In this document: positions 30,172-37,252 of the stretch, piece by piece
How positions within the stretch are numbered: position 1 is the first letter of the stretch
How the letters are laid out: the number at the start of each line of letters is the position of its first letter
Assembly: GCA_030549795.1 (NCBI GenBank)
Contig: JAUQQO010000054.1
Coordinates: 1 to 64,000, forward strand
Source of the DNA: Pseudomonadota bacterium
GTDB lineage: Bacteria; Pseudomonadota; Alphaproteobacteria; Geminicoccales; Geminicoccaceae
DNA length: 64,000 nucleotides
Direction of reading: 5' to 3'
The notes under the pieces: generated by a model
Databases searched by the model: none
What the model was told of the DNA's origin: nothing
Seen by the model: only the letters and a program-made list of their open reading frames with translations
Made by a program: the position numbers and the translations under genes

Positions 30172-31914
30172 TCAATCGAGGCGCAAAAAGGGAAAGCGTG
30201 CCCGCTCCGCGCGATCGAAGGCGGCAACACCTGCCCGCTCGTCGACGATCTCGACCACGAGGATGACATCGACATCGTCGAAGGCGATGCGCCCGGGGGT
30301 GCCGCGCGCCGCAAGCGCTTGCAGGAGCCGCTCGTTGAGTGTCCGCTCGAGCTCGTGCCCGGAGAGCGCTTTGCCCGGTCCGCGCTTGTGCACCCGCACG
30401 TGGAAACTCTTGCCGGCGAGCCGCGGCAGCATGGGCTCAAAGGCGGCGAACAGCCGATCCGCCGCGTGCTCGAGCGGCCCGAGCTCGAAGGCCGCATCAA
30501 GCGGCACAAGACGCGAGATGAAGTTGAGGATCCCGGGCTCGGCGGCGATCTGGGCGGCGAGCGCTTCCGCGACCGCGCGCGGATCGTCGACCGCCATCAC
30601 GACCACATTGTAATAGGGGGTTTTCACGACTTTGCCGAAACGCCCGAGCATGGCGCGTGCTTCCCGCCAGCCCTCGGCGTGGGCGGTGGCGACGATGTTC
30701 CAGGGCACGGCAGCGATGGCCGCGGGCGGGCGGGGTTGCTCTGGGGCGGTCACCCGCTCGCGCACCTGCCGTTCGGCGCCCGCGGCTTCACCGGCACCGG
30801 CAAGCACGACCGGCTCCTCGCGCGGCTCGGCGAGCGGCAACGCCACGGGTGCCGGCTCGACCTCGACCAGCACGCTTCCATCCTCGCGGTGCTCGAGATG
30901 GACGCGCGCGACGTCGAGCAGGCCCAACAGCCAGGCGCAGGTCTCGAGATGGCCGCTCATCGCCTCGGCGAGAAAGCGCGAGCGCGCGGATGCGAAGGCG
31001 AGCGGCAAGAGCAGTTGATCGGCGAGGTGACGATCGATGACAGCGGCGCCGCGCTCGAAGGCGAGCAGCGCGTGCGCCGCCTCTTCGGCGACGACTTCGG
31101 AAGCCTTGCCCGGAGCACCCAGCGAATCGAAGCCGGCGCGCACATCCTCGTGGTGTGCGATCAGGCACAGCGCTGCCCCCGGCGAGGCGGCGCGAACCCG
31201 CTCGGGGCGGATGGCGAGCGGCACAGCGAGCGGCTCCAAGAGCTTGCGGGCGCGGTCGGCGATGCGCTGGGGGATGTGCGCGGGCAGATTCGCAGCGAGA
31301 GCCCGTCCCTCGATGCGCGCAAGCGGCGGGCGCGTGGTGGCATCGAGAGGCTCGAAGGGTCTGCCGGCGCGGCCGAGGATGCGGGCGTGTACTCGTCCCT
31401 TGCCGAGCGGAAACCAGCCCGAGACCTCAAGTGCGAGTTCGACCACCATGCCGAGGTGGGCGAGCATGGGCGCCCAGACCTCGGCCAGATAGTCGAAGGG
31501 CGGGCTCCAAGGGACGTGGGTCCCGCCTTCGAGCCGCAGTTCGGAGCTGCCGCGGGCGAGCGCGAGGGGGATGGCCACCGCCTGCAGGACGAGGCTCACT
31601 GCCCCGGCACTGCCGCCTGCGCGCGCTGCGCCGACATCGATCACGTAGCTGCCGGCGCGCACCGGGCTTTTGGGGTAAAAGCACAGCCTGCGCGAGCCGA
31701 GCTCGGCCCCCTCGAGCTCGGCATCGCAGAGAGCCGCGAGCGCCCGCACGGCGGTGAGATGCTGCGCGGCAAGGCCGGGAATGGGCCGCTTCTCGCGGAT
31801 CTTGACGATCTCGAGCGCGCGCCCGGTAAGCGCGGCCACCGCAAGCGCGGTGCGCAGGATCTGCCCGCCGCCTTCTCCGGTCGACCCGTCGATTTGGAAA
31901 AGCGCGTCCGCCAT
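30172..31914 (-). CDS. rtcA: RNA 3'-terminal phosphate cyclase fused to a THUMP-like RNA-binding domain
   Basis: A 580-residue fusion. Residues 1-345 are RtcA, which converts RNA 3'-phosphate to 2',3'-cyclic phosphate using ATP: IDGSTGEGGGQILRTALA (8-25), RPIPGLAAQHL (43-53), GGTHVPWSPPFDYL (130-143), HLADQLLLPLA (296-306) and the likely nucleophile His322 in MSGHLETCAW. A Pro/Glu-rich linker (about 355-402) joins residues 404-580, which match THUMP domains: GKSFHVRVHKRG, GHELERTLNERLLQAL, DDVDVILVVEIV, AGV and FPFLRLD. The ATG at 31914 has an AGAGGG ribosome site; the frame upstream is arginine-rich and unconserved. No rtcB or rtcR is in view. The THUMP part suggests tRNA as the substrate. 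Confidence 0.88.
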   Translation of the reverse strand: MADALFQIDGSTGEGGGQILRTALAVAALTGRALEIVKIREKRPIPGLAAQHLTAVRALAALCDAELEGAELGSRRLCFYPKSPVRAGSYVIDVGAARAGGSAGAVSLVLQAVAIPLALARGSSELRLEGGTHVPWSPPFDYLAEVWAPMLAHLGMVVELALEVSGWFPLGKGRVHARILGRAGRPFEPLDATTRPPLARIEGRALAANLPAHIPQRIADRARKLLEPLAVPLAIRPERVRAASPGAALCLIAHHEDVRAGFDSLGAPGKASEVVAEEAAHALLAFERGAAVIDRHLADQLLLPLAFASARSRFLAEAMSGHLETCAWLLGLLDVARVHLEHREDGSVLVEVEPAPVALPLAEPREEPVVLAGAGEAAGAERQVRERVTAPEQPRPPAAIAAVPWNIVATAHAEGWREARAMLGRFGKVVKTPYYNVVVMAVDDPRAVAEALAAQIAAEPGILNFISRLVPLDAAFELGPLEHAADRLFAAFEPMLPRLAGKSFHVRVHKRGPGKALSGHELERTLNERLLQALAARGTPGRIAFDDVDVILVVEIVDERAGVAAFDRAERARFPFLRLD

Positions 31915-32298
31915 GGCACCGCCCTCTCGCGCTCGCGCTTTTATCCTGCCACGGCGGGAAGAGGCGGCAAAAGCCGCCGGGGCAATGCCCTCGCGCACCG
32001 CGAGCCAAGGCGGGGCAGGTCCGCTTGTGGTGGAACATCGATCTATTGAAGGCAGAAGCGCTCGTTGTGCGTGCGGGCGCGCAAGTGCGCAGCCGGAAAG
32101 CCGACTTGGCCGCGCCGCTTGCAAAGAAAGCTCACAAGGCGCCGCCAGCCGCCTTCGGCGGTGTTTTCGCGCTGTCTTGCGCGGTCGGCATAGGCGAAAG
32201 GCGTCTTGTCTCTCGACCGCGGGCGCGCTGCGGGCTACCCGGCGGAGCGGGTCTGCGCTAGCTCGCAGAACAACAGGCACCGCGAAAGGAGAGGCACG
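31915..32298. other. Intergenic region between the rtcA fusion and the ABC permeases
   Basis: 384 nt between divergent genes. I see no convincing coding frame. A short hairpin (CCGCC-TTC-GGCGG, 32149-32161) followed by TGTTTT could be a weak terminator. The promoters for both flanking genes should be here; no sigma-54 element of the kind that drives rtcBA in E. coli was recognised. Confidence 0.5.
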
Positions 32299-33252
32299 GT
32301 GGCGACGAGGACGGAGCGGGTGGCCCTTCCCCCGATCGAGCAGAGCTGGATCGTGCGCCTGTTCGACTGGAAGCCGTTTCTCGTCTTCATGTGTATGCTG
32401 CCGGCCGCCGCACTCCTGTTGATCTTCCTGACCTATCCCTTGGGGTTGGGAATTTGGCTCGGCTTTACCGACACGCGCATCGGCCGGCCCGGAGAGTGGA
32501 TCGGCCTCGAGAACTACATTTCGCTTTTGCACGACGATACTTATTTGATGGCGGTTTGGTGGACGTTTTTCTACACGTTCGTTGCCACGATCGGGAAGTT
32601 CGCGTTGGGACTATGGTTGGCGTTGTTGCTCAACCATCATCTGCCGTTCAAGTCATTTTTGCGCGCGATCATCCTCATTCCCTGGATCGTTCCCACGGTT
32701 CTATCGGCGATTGCCTTTTGGTGGATCTACGATCCGCAGTTCTCGATCCTTTCCTACCTGTTGGTCGACGTTTTGGGGCTGCGTGATCGCTATATCGACT
32801 TTCTGGGCGATCCGTGGAACGCGCGCTGGTCCTTGATCGCGGCGAATATCTGGCGGGGCATTCCCTTCGTCGCGATCTGCCTTCTGGCTGGTCTGCAGAC
32901 CATTTCGCCTTCACTTTATGAAGCGGCGATGATCGACGGTGCCACGGCATGGCAACGCTTTTGGCACATCACCTTGCCGATGCTCATGCCGATTCTGGCG
33001 GTTGTGCTGACCTTCTCGGTGATCTTCACCTTCACCGACTTCCAACTCGTCTATGCGATCACCCGCGGCGGTCCGGCGAATTCGACGCATCTTATGGCCA
33101 CGCTCGCCTTCCAGCGGGCGATCCCCGGTGGTCGGCTGGGAGAGGGCGCTGCGATCGCCGTCTCCATGATCCCGTTCCTCGTATTCGCTACCGTCTTCAG
33201 CTACTTCGCGCTGGCGCGCCGTAAGTGGCAGCAGGGAGGCAAAGATGACTGA
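32299..33252 (+). CDS. Carbohydrate ABC transporter permease (MalF-like)
   Basis: Inner-membrane subunit of a CUT1-type sugar importer, 317 residues from a GTG with an AAAGGAGAGG ribosome site. Six transmembrane segments are visible. The EAA loop YEAAMIDGATAWQRFWHITL contacts the ATPase. TITLARGGPANSTH-like segments of the family appear as YAITRGGPANSTHLMATLAF. Its stop overlaps the next permease gene by 8 nt. No solute-binding protein or ATPase gene lies on either side, so the substrate is unknown. Confidence 0.92.
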   Translation: MATRTERVALPPIEQSWIVRLFDWKPFLVFMCMLPAAALLLIFLTYPLGLGIWLGFTDTRIGRPGEWIGLENYISLLHDDTYLMAVWWTFFYTFVATIGKFALGLWLALLLNHHLPFKSFLRAIILIPWIVPTVLSAIAFWWIYDPQFSILSYLLVDVLGLRDRYIDFLGDPWNARWSLIAANIWRGIPFVAICLLAGLQTISPSLYEAAMIDGATAWQRFWHITLPMLMPILAVVLTFSVIFTFTDFQLVYAITRGGPANSTHLMATLAFQRAIPGGRLGEGAAIAVSMIPFLVFATVFSYFALARRKWQQGGKDD

Positions 33253-34147
33253 GGCGGCGAGCACCGCACCTGGACCGACCCAGTTCGCAGAGCGGACCGG
33301 AGTGATCGAATGGACGAGCCTGCCACGGCGGGTCGTCACCGTCTATGTTCCGCTCGCTTGCTTCGTCATCGTCCTTCTCTTTCCCTTCTATTGGATGACG
33401 GTGACGACGTTCAAATCCAACGAGGAGCTCTACGATTATAAGAACTTCAATCCCTTCTGGGTGTACTCGCCTACACTTGCCAACATCAAGAAGCTGTTGT
33501 TCGAGACCGACTATCCGAGCTGGCTCACCACCACGATGACGGTGGCGGTGGTTTCCACCTTCCTTTCCCTGTTCGCGAGCGTGCTCGCCGCATATGCCAT
33601 CCAGCGCTTGCGCTTTAAGGGGTCGCAATGGGTTGGGCTCGCCATCTACCTCGCCTACCTCGTGCCGCCCTCGATCCTGTTCATTCCGCTCGCCACCATG
33701 GTCCACCAGCTCGGGCTCTTCGATAGCCCGCTCGCGCTCATCCTCACCTATCCGACGTTTCTCGTTCCGTTCTGCACCTGGCTTTTGATCGGCTACTTCA
33801 AATCCATACCCTACGAGCTCGAGGAATGCGCGCTGATCGACGGCGCGACGCGCTTGCAGATCTTGTGGAAGATCACCCTGCCGCTCGCCGTTCCGGGGCT
33901 GATCTCGGCGGGAATCTTCGCCTTCACCCTCTCATGGAACGAGTTCATCTATGCGCTCGCTTTCATCCAATCCGCCGAGAAAAAGACGGTTCCAGTTGCG
34001 GTGCTCACGCAACTCGTGGAAGGCGACGTCTATCACTGGGGATCGCTGATGGCGGGCGCGCTTTTGGGCTCGATCCCCGTGGCTTTGTTCTATTCCTTCT
34101 TCGTTGAATACTATGTCTCGAGCCTGACCGGCGCGGTGAAAGAATAG
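33245..34147 (+). CDS. Carbohydrate ABC transporter permease (MalG-like)
   Basis: Second permease of the CUT1 importer, 300 residues, six transmembrane segments. The EAA loop is LEECALIDGATRLQILWKIT, with LSWNEFIYALAFIQS in the fifth-sixth helix region as in MalG. It is translationally coupled to the upstream permease. The expected binding protein and MalK-like ATPase are absent from the locus and must be encoded elsewhere if the pair works. Confidence 0.92.
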   Translation: MTEAASTAPGPTQFAERTGVIEWTSLPRRVVTVYVPLACFVIVLLFPFYWMTVTTFKSNEELYDYKNFNPFWVYSPTLANIKKLLFETDYPSWLTTTMTVAVVSTFLSLFASVLAAYAIQRLRFKGSQWVGLAIYLAYLVPPSILFIPLATMVHQLGLFDSPLALILTYPTFLVPFCTWLLIGYFKSIPYELEECALIDGATRLQILWKITLPLAVPGLISAGIFAFTLSWNEFIYALAFIQSAEKKTVPVAVLTQLVEGDVYHWGSLMAGALLGSIPVALFYSFFVEYYVSSLTGAVKE

Positions 34148-34285
34148 CCGGCCGCCAGCTTCCGCAAGGCGCCCGCGCGCTTGCGAGGCGAGGAGCGTTT
34201 CGCGTAAAGGTTGATTTTGAAGCCGCATCGGATCAATCTTCCCTGCGGGGGTGTCGCCCGACGCCCGCGGGCGGGAGAGGGGACG

Positions 34286-35950
34286 ATGCGCGCAAGCGGC
34301 AAGGAGCCGGGGCCGGGCCGCGATCGCGGTCTTCGCTGGAAACGTTGGCGCAACGCCTGTCGGCGCGCGCGCAAGCTGGCCGAAGCGCGCGCCGCCATGC
34401 TGGCTGCGGTCAGCCACGACATGCGCGATCCGCTCAACAGCCTCATCGGCATGGCGCGGCTGTTGCGCGACACGCCGCTCGACGGCGAACAGCGCGAGTT
34501 CGTCGATACGATCATCGAAGCGGGAGAGGCTCTGCATACCCTCGTCAACGAGCTCCTCGACCTCTCGCGCATCGACGCCGGCCGGCTCGAGCTCGCCCCG
34601 ACCGCGGTGGCGGTGCGGCCGTTTCTCGAGCGGCTCGCCGCCCATGTGCGGGCGCGGGCCAAGGCCAAAGGCCTGGCTTTCGAGCTCGCGATCGCCCCCT
34701 CGGTGCCGGAGACACTCGAATTCGATCCCACGCGGCTGCGCCGCGCGCTTCTCAATCTCCTCGGCAACGCCCTCAAGTTCACCTCGCAAGGGCGCATCGC
34801 CTTGCGCGCTTCAGCCGAGCCCCACGCGCAGGGCGTACTGTTGCGGATCGAGGTGGCCGACACCGGTATCGGCATGACGGAGGAGGAGCAAAGGCGGCTC
34901 TTTACGCCCTGGACGCAGATCGGCGCGGCGCGCGGGGGGCTCTACGGCGGCAGCGGGCTCGGACTTTCGCTCGTGCGCCGCATCGTGGAGGCGATGGGCG
35001 GCCGCATTCGGTGCGCGAGCCGACCCGGAGAGGGAACCACCTTCACCCTCGAGCTGCCCCTCGACCGTGCCCGAGCGCAGCCGGCGCAGCCGTCCGCTGC
35101 CGCTCCGGCCCTCTCGGGTGCGCAGCTGTTGATCGTCGATCCGGTCGCGCGCAGCCGGGCGCTTGTGGAAGCCTTGGCGCTGTCTTGGGGCATGCTCGTG
35201 CGCACCGCGGCCAGTAGCCGCGAAGCGCTCGCGCTTTTAAACGAAGCCGCCGATCGCGGCTCTCCCTTCGATTTCGCCCTCATCGATGCCCAGCTGAGCG
35301 ATCCCGCACCAGAAGAGCTGGCCCGGCGGGTTGCGGCCGACACGAGGCTCGCCGGGACGCGGCTGATCCTTTTGGCCTCCGCTGGACTGCGCGGCGACGC
35401 CCGCCGCGCCGCGGATGCCGGTTTCGCCGCCTATCTCGAAAAACCGGTCACCGCCGAAACGCTCATGGCCTGTTTGCGCACCCTGCGCAGCGGCCACAGG
35501 GCGGAGCTCGTCACCCGGCACAGTCTCGCTGAGCGCGCGGTGGCGCCGCTCGAGATCCTGGTGGTCGACGACAATCCGCTCAACTGCCGGTTGCTCGCGC
35601 TCATGCTCGGGCGCGCCGGTCACCGCGTGACCACGGTGCAGAGCGGGGAGGCGGCACTCGCCGCGCTCGCCGCGCGGTCCTTCGATCTCATCCTCATGGA
35701 CATGCAGATGCCCGGCCTCGACGGGCTCGAGACAACAAAGCGCATCCGTGCGCTCGCCGATCCGGGGCGCGCGCGCATACCCGTGCTCGCGGTCACCGCC
35801 AACGCGATGGCGGGTGAAGAAGCGCGCTGCCGGGCGGCGGGAATGAACGGATATCTCACCAAGCCCATCGACGGGGCGAGTCTCTTGGCGGCGGTGGAGC
35901 GTGCCGCCAGCGGCGAATCTGTCGCGCAACACGAGAAAACACTTGCGTAA
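34286..35950 (+). CDS. Soluble hybrid histidine kinase with two receiver domains
   Basis: A 554-residue signalling protein with no membrane segment and no recognisable sensor domain. After a basic N-terminus (1-35) comes HisKA with His44 (VSHDMRDPLNS), HATPase_c with NLLGNALKF, DTGIGM and GSGLGLSLVRRIV. Next is REC1 (about 275-395), which keeps the phospho-acceptor region FALIDAQLSD and Lys (EKPV) but has only one Asp in its acidic pair. A canonical REC2 (about 425-545) follows with VVDDNPLNC, Asp472 in LMDMQMPGLDG and TKPI. The ATG at 34286 has a GGGAGAGGGG ribosome site. The input signal is unknown; it may be partner-activated and may control the adjacent pilus genes. Confidence 0.9.
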   Translation: MRASGKEPGPGRDRGLRWKRWRNACRRARKLAEARAAMLAAVSHDMRDPLNSLIGMARLLRDTPLDGEQREFVDTIIEAGEALHTLVNELLDLSRIDAGRLELAPTAVAVRPFLERLAAHVRARAKAKGLAFELAIAPSVPETLEFDPTRLRRALLNLLGNALKFTSQGRIALRASAEPHAQGVLLRIEVADTGIGMTEEEQRRLFTPWTQIGAARGGLYGGSGLGLSLVRRIVEAMGGRIRCASRPGEGTTFTLELPLDRARAQPAQPSAAAPALSGAQLLIVDPVARSRALVEALALSWGMLVRTAASSREALALLNEAADRGSPFDFALIDAQLSDPAPEELARRVAADTRLAGTRLILLASAGLRGDARRAADAGFAAYLEKPVTAETLMACLRTLRSGHRAELVTRHSLAERAVAPLEILVVDDNPLNCRLLALMLGRAGHRVTTVQSGEAALAALAARSFDLILMDMQMPGLDGLETTKRIRALADPGRARIPVLAVTANAMAGEEARCRAAGMNGYLTKPIDGASLLAAVERAASGESVAQHEKTLA

Positions 35951-36031
35951 GTTCAACTAAAAAGATAGGATCGCGGCGCGTGGGACCGTGCGGTCCCGCC
36001 CATCCTCCAACCGCCACACGGAGGGCGAACC

Positions 36032-36529
36032 ATGGTGGGACGGACGGCGCGTGGCATGGCGGCGGGGGTCGCACTCGCCCTCGCTTGGGCCGCTCAGGCC
36101 AGTGCGCAGAGCCAGACTTCCACAGCCCAGCTCACCGTTACCGCAACGGTGCAGAGCAGCTGCTCGGTCACCGGCGGGACGCTCGCCTTCGGCACCTACA
36201 ATTCGGGGCAACCGAGCGCGCTCGATGCCGAGGGCACGATCAGCTACACCAACTGCCCAGCCAACAGCGCGCTGACCATCGAGCTCGACAACGGTCTCAA
36301 CGCCCAGGGCGGCCAGCGCCGGCTGCGCTCCGGCTCAAACTATTTGAACTACGAAATTTACAAGACAGCGGCGCGCAGTACGCGATGGGGAACTGGATCG
36401 GAAGCACTTGGCTATCAGGTTCTCGCCGGCGGCAACGGAACCATACCGGTCTATGGTAGGATCTTTGCCAACCAGAATGTTCCTGCGGGATCGTACAGCG
36501 ATACCGTGACCATTACGTTGCGTTTTTAA
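36032..36529 (+). CDS. SCPU (spore coat U) domain pilin subunit
   Basis: A 165-residue secreted pilin of the archaic chaperone-usher type. The signal peptide ends ASAQSQ near residue 26. The mature domain begins TAQLTVTATVQSSCSVTGG with the conserved Cys, has TISYTNCP with the partner Cys, and ends VPAGSYSDTVTITLRF, the beta-strand donor-accepting C-terminus. It is the first gene of a four-gene pilus operon and probably the major subunit. Confidence 0.9.
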   Translation: MVGRTARGMAAGVALALAWAAQASAQSQTSTAQLTVTATVQSSCSVTGGTLAFGTYNSGQPSALDAEGTISYTNCPANSALTIELDNGLNAQGGQRRLRSGSNYLNYEIYKTAARSTRWGTGSEALGYQVLAGGNGTIPVYGRIFANQNVPAGSYSDTVTITLRF

Positions 36530-36541
36530 AAGCTCGGGCCG

Positions 36542-37252
36542 ATGATCCCGATCCGTCTTCTCGCCACGTTTCTCTTCGCCGTGCTGCTGCTCGCCGCCGC
36601 AACGGCGCCTGCCACCACCCTTTCGGTCGCGCCCACGCGCCTCGAGCTCGCTCCCGATCGGCCGGCCGCCGCGGTCACGGTCACCAACGACGGCAAAGCG
36701 CCGGTTCTCGTCCAGGTGGAGACCTTCGCCTGGCGCGCCAGCCCGGCCACCGCCGATCTCGAGCCGACGCGCGAGCTCTTAGCCGTGCCGCCCGTTCTGC
36801 GGTTGGCACCGGGCGAGAAGCAGCTCGTGCGGGTCGCCCGGCGCAGCAACACGCCACTTCAGGTAGAAGAAACCTATCGCCTGCTCGTGAGCGAGGTTCC
36901 CGAAGGCGGCGAGCGGGGTGGGGTGCGGTTGGCGCTGCGCTTGAGTCTGCCGGTGTTCGTCACCCCTCCGGGCGCGCGCGCCGCACCGCGCTGGCGCCTG
37001 CATCGGGATCACGCGGGTCTCGTGCTCGAGGTACGCAACCTCGGTACCGCGCATCTCCACGTCCGCGAGGCACAGATCCTCGTCCATGGTCGCGTGCTGC
37101 CGGTGACCGTGGCGCCGGCCTATGTGCTCGCCGGCCAGACGCATCAGTGGGCGCTCGGCGAGCTGCGTCTTGAGGGAGCGCATGCGCTCGGCTTGCGCGC
37201 CGAGACCAACCTTGGCGAGATCGAGCTCCTGGTTCCTGTTCAAGGCGGCTAG
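36542..37252 (+). CDS. Pilus assembly periplasmic chaperone
   Basis: A 236-residue PapD-like chaperone that holds pilin subunits in the periplasm and donates a G1 strand. It has a signal peptide (LLATFLFAVLLLAAATAPA), first Ig domain motif VAPTRLELAPDRPAAAVTVT, then LRLAPGEKQLVRVARR (the G1 region) and ETYRLLVSEVP with the conserved Tyr-Arg. The second domain follows from about residue 140. It starts 12 nt after the pilin gene, and its 3' end overlaps the usher gene by 71 nt. Confidence 0.92.
   Translation: MIPIRLLATFLFAVLLLAAATAPATTLSVAPTRLELAPDRPAAAVTVTNDGKAPVLVQVETFAWRASPATADLEPTRELLAVPPVLRLAPGEKQLVRVARRSNTPLQVEETYRLLVSEVPEGGERGGVRLALRLSLPVFVTPPGARAAPRWRLHRDHAGLVLEVRNLGTAHLHVREAQILVHGRVLPVTVAPAYVLAGQTHQWALGELRLEGAHALGLRAETNLGEIELLVPVQGG

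Noticed and set aside
35982-35997. GGGACC/GGTCCC hairpin between the kinase and pilus genes as a terminator
   Set aside because: The stem is six base pairs with a 4 nt loop and no T-run, so a terminator cannot be supported.
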